A DNA stretch of 64,000 bases from assembly GCA_026122225.1 (NCBI GenBank), contig JANEZZ010002203.1, positions 1-64,000 of the forward strand. Reading direction: 5' to 3'. The position numbers were made by a program, and so were the translations under genes. This stretch comes from Heloderma charlesbogerti. Taxonomy: Eukaryota > Chordata > Lepidosauria > Squamata > Helodermatidae. The notes beneath the pieces are model-generated. The model saw only the letters and a program-made list of their open reading frames with translations, was not told the DNA's origin and did not search any database. Positions 23,354 through 34,437 of the stretch are shown one piece after another (the first letter of the stretch is position 1; every line of letters starts with the position of its first letter).

Positions 23354-23441
23354 TGTTGTTGTTGTTCAGTCGTTAAGTCGTATCCGACTCTTTGTGACCC
23401 CATGGACCATAGCACGCCAGGCCTTCCTGTCCTCCGCTCTC
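23354..23441 (-). mobile_element. BovB (RTE) LINE 3' end fragment (minus)
   Basis: TTGTTGTTGTTCAGTCGTTA followed by CCGACTCTTTGTGACCCCAT and AGCACGCCAGGCCTTCCTG is the reversed 3' end of BovB. It breaks off after the shared bases GCTCTC, exactly where the left arm of the palindrome 23436-23551 begins. Confidence 0.88.
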
Positions 23442-23551
23442 ACCTATTGGTATTTACCCAAGGACCAATATAACTTCTTTTAGAGTGATCTGTGGGGATC
23501 ACTCTGAAAGAAGTTATATTGGTCCTTGGGTAAATACCAATAGGTGAGAGC
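23436..23551. repeat. Near-perfect 55+55-bp palindrome
   Basis: Left arm 23436-23490 and right arm 23497-23551 are reverse complements at 54 of 55 positions; the 6-base loop is TGTGGG. The arms begin and end GCTCTCACCTATTGG ... CCAATAGGTGAGAGC. The outer six bases overlap the BovB fragment to the left. No TIR-like tip or target duplication is seen, so it may be an inverted duplication and not a transposon. Confidence 0.95.
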
Positions 23552-23594
23552 GTCTTTTGTCATCCACCCATTGATGGAATTGGATTTTTTTAAG

Positions 23595-23787
23595 GGATGT
23601 ACGAGAATGGTATTCCACTTGCACAAGTGTGCATTAGAGCAAATCCCCCCCCAAATTAAAAAAAGTGGGCTGCAAGTCCATGGATTCCACACAACTCAAA
23701 AAGGCAGCCCACTGTGGAATACTCAGGTTGGATTTATAGAAATCTAAACTCATTTTAATCCATTGTGGATTTCTCCAACATCCTTAG
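23595..23787. mobile_element. Short hAT-like remnant with AAGGGATGTACGAGAATGG tip
   Basis: The left tip TAAGGGATGTACGAGAATGG and right tip GGATTTCTCCAACATCCTTA match the tips of E1-E8, especially E2, but the interior lacks the hairpin array. About 193 bp long. Adjacent 8-mers do not match. It may be a deletion derivative or an older relative. Confidence 0.6.
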
Positions 23788-24540
23788 TTAAAAGTACATT
23801 GTGCAAATGTGGACTACAGTACCACAGGTTTGCACATAACTACTTTGCCTGGTGCATCAGCAGTAAACAGGAATTATACCCAGGTGAATAAGCGACCTTA
23901 CAGGCTTTAAAGGTATACTGACTCTTTACTGCCCTTAATTTCCTGTAACCAAGATCAGATAACTTTGGAAATGAACATGAATTTGTTACAGTTCTGTAGT
24001 GTAATAGCTTTGTGTGCAAATTACGATGAGGTATTTCTACACAAGTTTACAGTCAACACAAGAAAACAAAACTTGTGTATGAAGAAACAAAGGCACATTC
24101 TAGCTCTATGGAGAACTTCCTCTCCCATGGTCCAGCAAGTTTTGTGCCCTGATGCAATTGGTAGACATGTAAGGGTGACAAAGAAGGAGGAAGTGGGGAA
24201 ACCCTCTTTACCCCACGTATCATCAGTGCTGTTCCTGCTGCTTAGGTAAGGGAGGGAACAATGCTGGGGCAGGGGGGATGGCTAGTGACAAAGGATGATG
24301 GGGATGAGGTAGTAAAGGTGGCAATTCTACTCTGACCCAGATTTTTAAGAATTTTAAGAACTTGGGGGCTTGAAAGTCTTCCTCCTCTTTGAGGTGGGCT
24401 TTTATGAGCTCCCAAAGTTTTTCTCCCAGCCTGAACTTAGAGAAGTTTGCCAGCATGTATCCAGTTATGTGAGGACTTTATTTTGTGTCTCCTGAATCTA
24501 CTGCCAATCAATTTCAGTGGGTTTCCCTGAGTTATAAGCA

Positions 24541-24575
<35 letters not shown>

Positions 24576-25665
24576 GTGTCTACTTTCTTCACACCATGCA
24601 TATTTTATATATCTCCATGATGTTCCTGCTTAGTTGTCTTTCATTCTGGAAAGCAAAAAAACCCAAGTGGTTTAGGTTTTCCTTTACCATCATAAGGGTA
24701 GTAGAAATTTGAATAAATATTTAAATTTCTGAAAAGCCTTAAGTATGAACTTCCTTTTTTGCAAAAATGTACAAGAGTCCAGGAGGTCTCCAGAAATCCT
24801 AACTAATCTACCATAGTTCATTCCCCTCCGTCAAACTATCTACATATCTAAATATTTATTTGATAAAGGTTTAACATTTATAGCAATCTAACTCAGTGGT
24901 TAGGCTGTGTTTGAAAATCAGTCTTGATGTTCCATGAATGGAAAATATTGTTCAAAAATGAGAAAAAAATGAGAAAAATCTCCACATGAAACACATTTCC
25001 CAGCAGCAATAGACATACCATAAGAAATGGATTAATGCCCACTGCATTAAACTGAGAAATCTTCTGAAGAGATCAACTTGAGAAAACTGAACATGCATGA
25101 ATAGAAAAGGGGTGTGTGGGGGGGTCATGGCTTAGTGGGAGAGGGAGGGAGGATAAAGAGTAGATAAATACAAGAATAACTAAGTTTAACTGAATAAATG
25201 TTATGAACACAAAACACAGTCAAGGGAATCATAAGGAAGTAGCTTAAATACTTCAAAGAAAGCCTTCCTTTCATGAAAAACAATACCCTGATTAGTCTCA
25301 GTTTTCTAGCCTAAAGGTATTTTCTTTAAAATTCTTTTGTACATTATTCATATTCTTACCCTTGTTTGCTCTGCTCTGATTGGTAGTAGTGTAGCAACAA
25401 GGAAAAGGTGTTTGGATTTCTGTTTTACATTCTTTCGGTAAAGTGGCAAAGTGGTAATGGGGTTTGGCATTCTTTCAGTCTTCATTCTTATAGTTCAATT
25501 CTCTCTCCAGCATCTGAAGAAAATAATGCTTCTAAAGACTGTATACTGTATACAATGGTCCTAATTAGTTAGTAAAGGACAGAGGTAAAAAATGTCCTTG
25601 GAGCTGGTTGAGGTAGACTTAGATAAGATGTGGGTGTTTTGTATGTACGATGAGGAAGGATAAAC
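23788..25665. other. Unique AT-rich sequence with a (GA)n microsatellite
   Basis: GAGAGAGA run at about 24545-24572. No gene or mobile element recognised in the rest. Confidence 0.5.
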
Positions 25666-25669
25666 CGTG

Positions 25670-25870
25670 TAATGGAATCATTAAGACTGTGAGTAAGGGA
25701 GAAGCTCCCAGTTCAAATCTCACCTCAATCACAGATCACTAGCAGGTCTTAGGGAAGCTACTATTCTCCCAGCACCATATGAGGAGAATAAGTATGTTCT
25801 CTCTTACAGGAGAGTTGTACAAATTACCGAGACGGTGTATATGAAGTGCTTTTAACACTCTGTGCAATTC
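25670..25870 (+). mobile_element. tRNA-derived SINE, decayed
   Basis: CCCAGTTCAAATCTCACCTC resembles a tRNA B-box region, followed by AGCTACTATTCTCCCAGCAC, AGGAGAATAAGTATG, AGGAGAGTTGTACAAATTAC and TGTATATGAAGTGCTTTTA. This order is that of tRNA-derived SINEs with a LINE-related tail found in amniotes. It is old and not a functional tRNA gene. Exact family is not assigned. Confidence 0.6.
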
Positions 25871-28800
25871 TGTGCAAGTTATTCAGAAGTGAACCGCACT
25901 GCATTTAGTGAGGCGTATTCCCACAAAAGTATATGTAGGACTGGAATCCTAGGTCTAAACATTAACTCCATTATTATACCATTAATTAGCAGAAGAACCC
26001 CTGTAGCCATTTGTTCCAGAGGAATTACCAGCATTAATTAGGTCTCTTGAACTTTCCACTTTTTGCACTATAAGTAAAATAAAAAAAGTTTAAAGTAGAG
26101 AATATACCACAGATCTGGGCTGTTGTTGTTTTACATGACAGCCATAAAATGAACGTGTAGTTTGAAAATTATAAGTCCAGTTCTTATGTCACTGAAGTCA
26201 GTGCCCCATTGATTTTATTGAAGTCGCTCTCAGTTTGCAAGGTTCTACACTACAGGAGAATCAGTCATAACCACAGGGCATAAAATAATTGGCATGCACG
26301 GAAATATATCAAAAAGCACTGGACATTAAAAAATATGTGGAAACTATACAAAGTGCTCGTACAATTCATAAGGAATGACAGAGAAAGCCACGTTGATCCT
26401 GAAATTTCTTATGCCCAGAAGGCTCTGCGTTCACATGGAGCTTCCACCCGTATGAGGGCTTCCTCATCCATTAAAATGAAGGCAGCATATCTATGTGTGC
26501 CTGTATTGAAGGGGGAACTGACATAGGCACATCAAATGTTCCTTAGCTATGTCTACAAGCGACATCTGCTCTTCTTGCAATATGTCAAAAAGGCACCTTT
26601 ATTGGGGGTTGGGTAATATGCAAATATACTTTATTAAAAGCAGATGTTTAACCAACTAAAATTCTTTAACTAGGTGACAATCCAACTTCCAAGTGTTCAC
26701 TGTATGAGGCTTTATTCCTTAAATTAAGGGCATTTCCACATATTGCTCATAGGGTGCTTCTTTTGGATGTTTAGAGCTACTGAAGCTTTTTTGGCACAAT
26801 AGTAGCTTCCTCTTACATGCTGATCCTGCTGATCTAACTAGCAACAATTTGTCCCACTGAATCTGTGGTTCGCAGATGATCAGCTATGCATCCATATGTG
26901 TGGAAGCAAGCACCCACAGACATTTTGCATATTTCATTAGAACTGGTAGTATTGACAGTCTAGCAAGAGTGTAACTTAAAATGGTGGTACAAGAGGAAAA
27001 GCAGGACAATCAGAAGGACAAAAAACGGCTTCGCTGACACAAGGAACTCACTTCACAAAAATCTTCTTTAGAATTGAAGGATCTCTCCACTTTTCATCAC
27101 TGTTTCAGGGATTATTGCAACATGACTAAAAACATGTTGTTTTCTGATCCCGGATTGGCTACGATCACCCATGTGTCCTATATAACAAGCATTGCCCTCA
27201 CTCACAATGGGCTTTATTTGCCTTTTGTACTCTTAGCACATAGCCAAATCTGACTGAGTACATTGCAATGTAGTGTCATCATGTCTAGTTCATAATCCCT
27301 AATTGCCTGGGATCACTTGAGAAAGAATGAAAAACAGGGAAAAATAGAGACTATAATAGCAGCAATGTGTATGTGTGTTTGTTTCTGTGAACAATAGGAA
27401 CAACCACAAAAATGTAGGCTTAAGGGTTTTTTTCAGGGAAGAGGGTTAAGGCCCCCCATTACTGATTTGAAGTAAAAAAAAAAAAAAGTACCTGGAGAAA
27501 ATTTGTTTCAGTCTTAATAGCAATATGACATAAGAGAGTTTCTTAATTCTTCCTTAGCTAGAACAAGTTGGCAGTGGGCTGATTTATGTGAAGGATTGCT
27601 ATCACAGTTGCTGTGCAAATTGTTGAAGATATAAAGGGTTGTTTGGGGAAAGGGGAAAATAATTTTGGGGAAAAAACACTCCCATAATTTACTAGGAAAT
27701 TATTTCTGGAAACAATGGATTTCAAATGGACTTTTCATCTCTAGTTCCAGGCTGCTAATGAACAGAAAAATGGGGGGGGGGAGGAATGAAAACCTAGCTA
27801 TTATTGTGACCTGAAGACAGCTTAGGGTAAGATTTTGTAGGAAATAGACAGGGAAAGGAAATAAGACAAAGGAACTGGAAAGCATTGGAAGGATGGTTTG
27901 TTAGATTCAGATTAGCTGAAAAATTAATGATTGGAGAAAGCAGATTAGATAGTAAAATAAAAGAAATTTCTCTAAGTAAAAGATCTGAGAACTGTTGAAA
28001 TAAAAGTTGTTGGAGCAGATGGGGAGGAATGCAGATGAAGAAATAAAATGAGCACAAGAAGTTGAGAGATGGCAAATACAAAGAAAATTAAATAGTAAGG
28101 GGAAGCAATATTTGGTTCAAGAAAAGAAGAAAGGTCTGAAATGTGGAATAAATGGTAGATATAATGATAGATAAGGGACATTGAGGGAAAAGTTGGGATA
28201 GCAGGCCATATGTTCATGATAATAGTTTCATTTCTATAGAACTCCCACGGGGTAAGTTTGATGGGGATGAAGGCTAATATTTGGCACAGTTTGCTGCAAC
28301 AGAATATAGCAGCTGTGAAGGAGCCATTACTTCCCAATTTGTAAATCTTAGTTCACTGCTTATTAGGTTAGCGGATTTCTGCTAAACTGTTGGTATTCTG
28401 TGTTAATCTTACAGCCAGTCATGAATATGTTTTTCACTAATCCATATATGTTATTTACAAACCCATATTTAATAACCCAGGGATGCCATTTACCAAGGGA
28501 AGGACATTATGTGCCCCGTATGTATTACACTTATGCAATTATTTCTGAAGAGCACCTATATTGCTGGATAGCCCACTGATTCTACACACTGACTATTATT
28601 ATATGTAATTATAATAATTAACAGAGTGATTATTATTACAAGTAATTAAATGGGCCTATGGTATCCCAAAGGAACAAATTATTTTTTAAAATGATGCATA
28701 CACAAAATATTGGAGTCAAGTCAATATGCAGGTAATAACATAATGGACTGATTGATAAGGTAAAATATTGGGCTCCACTTAAACGTTTAACGTCATGGAT

Positions 28801-29029
28801 GAATCTTGGTTAGAAATTTTTTTGTCAGAAATATTTAGTAATTGTACAAGTTGTTTCAATATGCTTTGAAACAATGAGGTATCTGATATAAAAACATGTT
28901 AAAATAACATGTAATTTGTGCAAGAAGAACATGTTTAATATTAACATTAACACAGGACAAGTGTTATTTATTTGGCTTATTTTATTTAGTATGTCAATGC
29001 TTGTGCTTTGAGGATTTGTGCAATGTTGG
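25871..29029. other. Unannotated AT-rich unique sequence
   Basis: No gene recognised. Homopolymer runs at 27475-27487 (A) and 27771-27782 (G). Purine-rich, T-poor sequence between 27700 and 28200 gives long minus-strand frames rich in F, L, I and S, which I read as compositional. Confidence 0.45.
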
Positions 29030-29916
29030 TAGGGATGTCAAAGAATTCCGCCACGGATCTTGGTGAAGCCGAATGCCAGTGCATTCGGCCCCCCGAACTC
29101 GGTGGCGGAATGGCCTGCCACCCCACCGCCCTGCCGCAGATCCCCCCCAGGACGAGACTCACCTGGGGTGGACCTTCCGGGCGGCGGCAGCGGCTCCGGT
29201 CTTCCGACCGTCTGCCGCCGCCGCCATCACCAGTCTTGTATATATATAAAAAAAAGACGTGATAGGCTACGTAAAGATTTACATAGCCTATCATGGCTAG
29301 GTTTTTTTTTAAAAAAAAGATGTGATAGGCTACGTAAATCTTTACGTAGCCTATCATGGTTGGGTGGGTTTAAAAAAAAAACACTGCGTATGCAAATGGT
29401 GGCAGCTACGGCCGCCGCCATTTGCGTTCCTTCTTTCTGGCCATCTTAATCTACGTAAATATTTACGTAGACTATGACGGTGAAAATCAAGGGGAATGCA
29501 AATAGCGTAGCGGGCGCTATTTGCATCCCCTTTTGATTCACCGTTTTAGCCTATGTAAAGATTTACGTAGGCTAAAACGGGGAATCAAAAAGGGACGCAA
29601 ATAGCGCCCGCTACACTATTTGCATTCCCCTTGGCGGCGGCCGTAGCCGCCATTTGCGTACGCGGTTTTTTGTGTTTTTTTACCCAGAGCTCTCTGCGGC
29701 CGGAAATCTGGCTGCAGACGGCTCTGGCCAGGCCGGGCCAGGCCTCGCTGGCTGTTCCACGGAGCTGCCGCGGAGCACAGCTGGCCGTTCAAGGATTCCG
29801 GGGGGAGGAACGGAGCGCCTCCCCCCCTGGCCAGGATTCTGGGGGGAGGGACGGAACGCCTCCCCCCCCACCATCAACATAATCCGCGAAAGGTAAGTCA
29901 CTTTCGTATATCCCTA
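29030..29916 (-). mobile_element. E3: hairpin-array hAT-like element, 887 bp, 8-bp TSD
   Basis: Opposite orientation to E1: the left tip is TAGGGATGTCAAAGAATTCC (Y end, with GCCGAATGCCAGTGCATTCG) and the right tip ACTTTCGTATATCCCTA (X end). Flanking 8-mers AATGTTGG (29022-29029) and AATGTTTG (29917-29924) agree at 7 of 8. Palindrome centres at about 29275, 29337, 29460, 29515 and 29557. Outward donor sequences: 29157-29165 (minus) and 29890-29898 (plus). GC-rich, exon-like DNA lies inside both ends. No transposase. Confidence 0.9.
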
Positions 29917-30100
29917 AATGTTTGTCTTTTTCTTCTGTGGTGGCACCCACGGATGGAATGCCCTGCCCAAGGAGACCCACCAAGAAATATATTTGCCATC
30001 TCCTGGGAGATAAATCCCACTTTTCTTGAATTGTATCAGGACTTGCCAGGACTGGAACTGATCCTCTGTGGAGTTGTGTGGAGCTTTCCCATGTGGTGAG

Positions 30101-30564
30101 TAGGGATGGCACAGATGTCCAATTCCATCCGGGAATCTGGCAGAACACCCCCCCACCCGCACCCCCAAGCCCCACTTGCCGAGCCCCTGCCCCTGCTTAC
30201 CTCCTGCTTGGCAGTGGTCCGCACTAACCCTGGTGGCTTCAGCGAGCTCTGCAGTTGCCATTTTTTTAAAAATAAAATGGCAATTGCAAAAATGTACATA
30301 TTTGCGTATGTGCAAATATGTGCATTTTTGCAAAAATGTGCATTTTCACACGTATGCAAATATGCACATTCACAAAAATGAGCATTTTTGCGATTGCCAT
30401 TTTATTTTTCAAAAAATGGTGACAGCGGAACTCGACGAGGCCGCTGGGGTGAGTGCGGGCTGCTCGCAAGTGTGGGAGGGGCTTGAGCATGGTCTGGGGA
30501 CCAGTGAGTGGGGGCAGGGGCTAGGCACATGCCCAGAAAACCCGGGGGGGTTCGCACTTTCCTA
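30101..30564. mobile_element. E9: related hAT-like element with internal hairpin, 464 bp
   Basis: Left tip TAGGGATGGCACAGATG, right tip GGTTCGCACTTTCCTA. Flanking 8-mers GTGGTGAG (30093-30100) and GTGGTGAA (30565-30572) agree at 7 of 8. The centre is a long hairpin: TTGCCATTTTTTTAAAAATA with GGCAATTGCAAAAATG on one side and GCATTTTTGCGATTGCC on the other (about 30255-30420), with many ATGTGCATTTTTGC-like motifs. Outward donors at 30195-30204 (minus) and 30446-30454 (plus). It shares tips and donor layout with E1-E8 but not the TACGTAAATATTTACGTA core. Confidence 0.82.
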
Positions 30565-31020
30565 GTGGTGAACCATTAAACTCTAAACTGAAGGATCTAT
30601 GTAGGCAGTGAAGTAGTATAAGAGAGCTTCCTATTCCCATCAAGCCTTGCCTGAGCAACAGAGTCTTCCCAAGCATTGGTGTGTTCCTGTATTCATTGGT
30701 TATTATTGCCATATGGTTTGTCCTTCAATCTCAACTTGCTCTTGGGTCCTAACTTCTGTCTTGCTTCTGACTTGCTCTCCAGGCCTGATGTCTGGCTTCA
30801 TCCCTTGATGGCCCGGGAACAACTCTTGGTCTTGGCTCATCTCAACTACTTCCTATAGATGATAACTTTTATTGATGCTAGGGATATATTAAGTCCCTCT
30901 GAGAAATTTCATTACTCTTGTGGACACCCTTGCATTTCTTTGAAATTCCTCAGCTATTTTGCCTGAGGAAGAACCCACAGATTCTCTCCATATTTCACTT
31001 TGAGTAAAATCAAGTGATAA
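30565..31020. other. Unannotated sequence
   Basis: No gene or mobile element recognised. Confidence 0.45.
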
Positions 31021-31049
31021 CATTGGGCTATGTGGAAATGTTACTACGT

Positions 31050-31400
31050 GGCAGACTTCTCTGACCAGTACATAGCTTTGCAGTAGAAACAGTTTGAAGT
31101 GTGTGTGGGGGGGGGGTGGAGTAGTCTGGGGGACAGAGCTATATAACTGCCCTCTCCCCTGCTGTGGGGAAGCCTCCCTCAGGGGAATGGAGTGGGGAGA
31201 CCCCTCTCTCGGGGGGCTACAGGATACATCATCCATAACAGGGGACATGCTTGGGGAGCCAGCAGCCAGGCACAGTGTGTTCAACTCTGACAGCTGCATA
31301 ACTTTTCTTGAAAGATTTACTATAACAAAGTAAGGGCTATTCCAACCTGTGCAAATCTGGGTCCATTCACCTGTCTATAATAATAGAGAATGGCTGTCTG
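31050..31400 (+). repeat. Direct duplication, copy 1 (uninterrupted)
   Basis: Matches 31570-32400 in order: GCAGACTTCTCTGACC / GACAGACTTCCCTAAC, CAGTTTGAAG in both, ACTGCCCTCTCCCCTGCTGT / ACTGCCCCTCTCTCCTGTTG, GGGGAATGGAGTGG / GGGAAATGGAGTGG, GGGCTATTCCAACCTGTG, and CTGGGTCCATTCACC / CTGGGTCCATTCATC. This copy lacks both LINE insertions seen in copy 2. Source unknown. Confidence 0.8.
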
Positions 31401-31834
31401 TCTGTCCTATAGCTCCAAGGCCATACAACCTAGCTGCCTGAAACTTCGTATGCATACTATGAGCATCCTAGGTGTGCACCTCAGGGTTATTATTCTTTAA
31501 TGCATCAATTAATTTTAATTAATTTTAATGTGTCCATGTGTTTGGAGGCCGCAGTACCATCTTCAGTCACAGGGTGACAGACTTCCCTAACAAACAGATA
31601 GCCTTGTTGATACAGTTTGAAGCCACTGGGCAGTCTGAAGGAGCAAGTTATACAACTGCCCCTCTCTCCTGTTGTGGGGCAGTCCCTTGCTCAGGGAAAT
31701 GGAGTGGAAAGACTTCTCCCTCAGGGGACTATGAGCACCATGGCAGGAGCTGTGCCTATGGCTGCTGGTGGCTTTGGTTTCACTCTGACAAGGTGGGCAA
31801 ATGTGTAAAACTCTGACATGTGCCTAACTAAAGC

Positions 31835-32238
31835 CCTTTGAAGAGAGACTGAAGGAACTGGGCATGTTTAGCCTTGAGAAGAGAAGACTGAGGGGAGATA
31901 TGATAGCGCTCTTCAAGGACTTGGAAGGTTGTCACAGAGAAGAAGGCCAGGATCTCTTCTTGATCATCCCAGAGTGCAGGACACGGAATAATGGACTCAA
32001 GTGACAGGAAGCCAGATTCCGGCTGAACATCAGGAAAAACTTCCTGACTGTTAGAGCAATACGACAATTGGAACCAATTCCCTAGGGAGATGGTGAGCTC
32101 TCCCACACTGGAGGCGTTCAAGACGAGGCTGGACAGCCATCTGTCAGGGATGCTCTGACTTTGATTCCTGCATTGAACAAGGGGTTGGACTTGATGGCCT
32201 GGTAGGCCCCTTCCAACCCTACGATTCTATGATTCTAA
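31835..32238 (+). mobile_element. CR1 LINE 3' end (plus)
   Basis: Begins within the C-terminal coding region (protein-level match to [24 protein letters not shown] sequence: GAAGAGAGACTGAAGGAACT) and ends AACCCTACGATTCTATGATT, the ATTCTATG-type CR1 tail. CTAACT occurs on both sides (before 31831 and at 32235-32240), a possible short target duplication. Confidence 0.9.
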
Positions 32239-32280
32239 CTTTGCTTGAAGGCTTTGCTGTATCAAACTAAGGGCTATTCT

Positions 32281-32357
32281 TTCTTTTGTGTGTGTGTGAA
32301 CCTCCCAGAGAGCTTCAGCTATTGGGTGGTATAGAAACTAACTAAATAAATAATATT
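32281..32357 (+). mobile_element. L2-like LINE 3' end (plus), ~75 bp
   Basis: TTGTGTGTGTGTGAACCTCC, then CAGAGAGCTTCAGCTATTGG and TGGTATAGAAACTAACTAAA with an (AAAT)n tail, is the extreme 3' end of an L2-type LINE. ATTC flanks it on both sides and the paralogous copy 1 is uninterrupted at this point. Confidence 0.8.
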
Positions 32358-32400
32358 CCAAAATGTGTGAAGCTGGGTCCATTCATCAGCATATTTATAA

Positions 32401-34437
32401 TGGCACACAAAAGGGGAGATGGATGCTTTGCAGGGCCTCCTCACTGTGAAGGGCACGAAGAGGTGGATACTTCTACTTTAATGGCTTAATGATTCAAGGA
32501 CGAGTAGTGGCTCACAGTTCGGGAGCCACTGCAGTAGACCTTCCATAATGCTCTCCAGCTCCTGCCACCACGTATTAATCTGTCAGTGTACCATTAATGT
32601 TACTCTTTAATGACAGTGTTAGTTTTCTTAAGGGCAGTGTTCTATCAAATAAATTTAAAGCCCATTTGAAATGCATTTGTGTCTGGGGTCACAATGTAAG
32701 ATTGATATTTGGATATATCCTTGAGCTAAACAAGAAAGCTTGCAGATCCAGATTCCTTTAAAAGCAGTTTAATGCTCTTTATGCTTAAGAATGTATAGAT
32801 AAGCTGATGCCAACATTTGTTATGGATAGAGCTTTCTTTCCCTTGGACTTTGTTCAATGTCTAAAAGCTTGTTTTGACAGTTCAGATTTGTCAATTGGTA
32901 AATATCTGAAGAGCCAGCAAAATGGAACCTATCTGAAAGGTTTGTATGAAAAAGGCCATTTTTTGAAGGGACCTTCACCTCAGCTGGACTAAATCAGAAT
33001 GGTTTAGAGGTAGGACCAATGGTTTGAGGTAGGACTTAGAATCCATATGGACTAGAATATAGTTTTAAAATAAGGGCTGACATATTAGGATGCCATGCTT
33101 CCTCCTGCAGTTGCCGTCCCTATGTAAGATGTGCTCCCTATTATACCACATGACAAGGTGTTCTAGACACAAGATGTCCACTAAGGAAGGATCAGTTTAC
33201 ACCATCACTTTCACCATCATATGATGCACTTTATTCAGAAAATGCTTTGCATGAACCAGGATCTCCACATATACAGCTGCAATTGGTGTGTAGCACTTTT
33301 TTTTTCACTGCCACAAACATGGGAATTGCCCCAGAGAAGGGACAGCTGAATCTGTAGATAGTCCAGTGTGTACAAGATATTGGGCTGGATCCAAAGAACA
33401 ATGGGCAAAAGGAAAATAATGCTGGCCAGCGAAGACTTGCACAAAAGCAACCACCATGTCATAGTAGATAGGTTCAATTAGGAGCACTTATGCTTCTGTG
33501 TCTTGCAAAACTGCACCACTGGAAAAACAGCTTTGGATTTAGTTTCACTTTTCTTAAGTAATGATTTAGCACGAACTGAAAAACAGCCCTTCTTATGAGT
33601 GTAAGACACCTTCTGAATGTGGAAGGGATATAACTGATTCTCCACATGAAACTGTTTTCAAGAATTTTTTTGTCTGTCTTGCTCTTGAATCTCCTACCAT
33701 TCAGCTTCATTGAATGAGCCCAGATGTAAATATGATGAGAGATCCTAGTACTTTCCTTTCTCCTGTAGCTTGTGCTCCTCCTAGCCCACCAAATAGCAGA
33801 TCAGTGGGTTGGAGGGAGCATTAATGTATGGGGGAGGAATGTATTCTGACTCATCCATGTGTGCCTTCCTCCCCCTTTATATAACACTCCTCCAGTCTGC
33901 CAAAACAAATCCACTTAACTGATGGGATTATTTAATGATGCCTCCTGTTAGAAAGGCAATTAGCAGAGAAAAACAAAAAGGCAAAGCAGAATGAGCGTTT
34001 AACAGTCCTACATGCACACAGGCTATCTTATAACAATACAAGGAGACCACACCATACTTTAGTGAAGAAAGGGTAAAATAGTTTGCTCACACAAATATTC
34101 TTACATATAAAATGCAGGTACAGCATAGAGTTTCAAAAAAGAGTTGGTTCAGTCCATTTTGTGTTCCATTACACTGGCAGGAGCGAGAGAGCAAACACAT
34201 GCTCCCAGCAGTGGTGGAAGTTGGGGTGCGGGAGGAAGGGGAGGAGCAAAAGGAAGAGATCACAGGAAAGCACATTGTAGGTTATACAGATCCTAAGGCT
34301 AGCTGTGGTCAAAATTCCCATGAACTAACTAACTGCAACATTGCCCCTTTCTGGTAACTTGCAGATGCTGTTGCAGTATTCCCAACATTAACAACTGTTT
34401 GGCAGGCTGGGAGAAGCATGTTCTCACTAGGGATGTA
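32401..34437. other. Unannotated unique sequence
   Basis: No gene recognised. Minus-strand frames at 33235-33710 are open but show no family motif that I know. Confidence 0.45.

Larger units (their letters stand above)
31570..32400 (+). repeat. Direct duplication, copy 2 (carries two LINE insertions)
   Basis: Homologous to 31050-31400 but interrupted by a CR1 3' end (31835-32238) and an L2-type 3' end (about 32281-32357). Outside the insertions the two copies can be aligned across both junctions, so copy 1 shows the empty sites. Confidence 0.8.
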
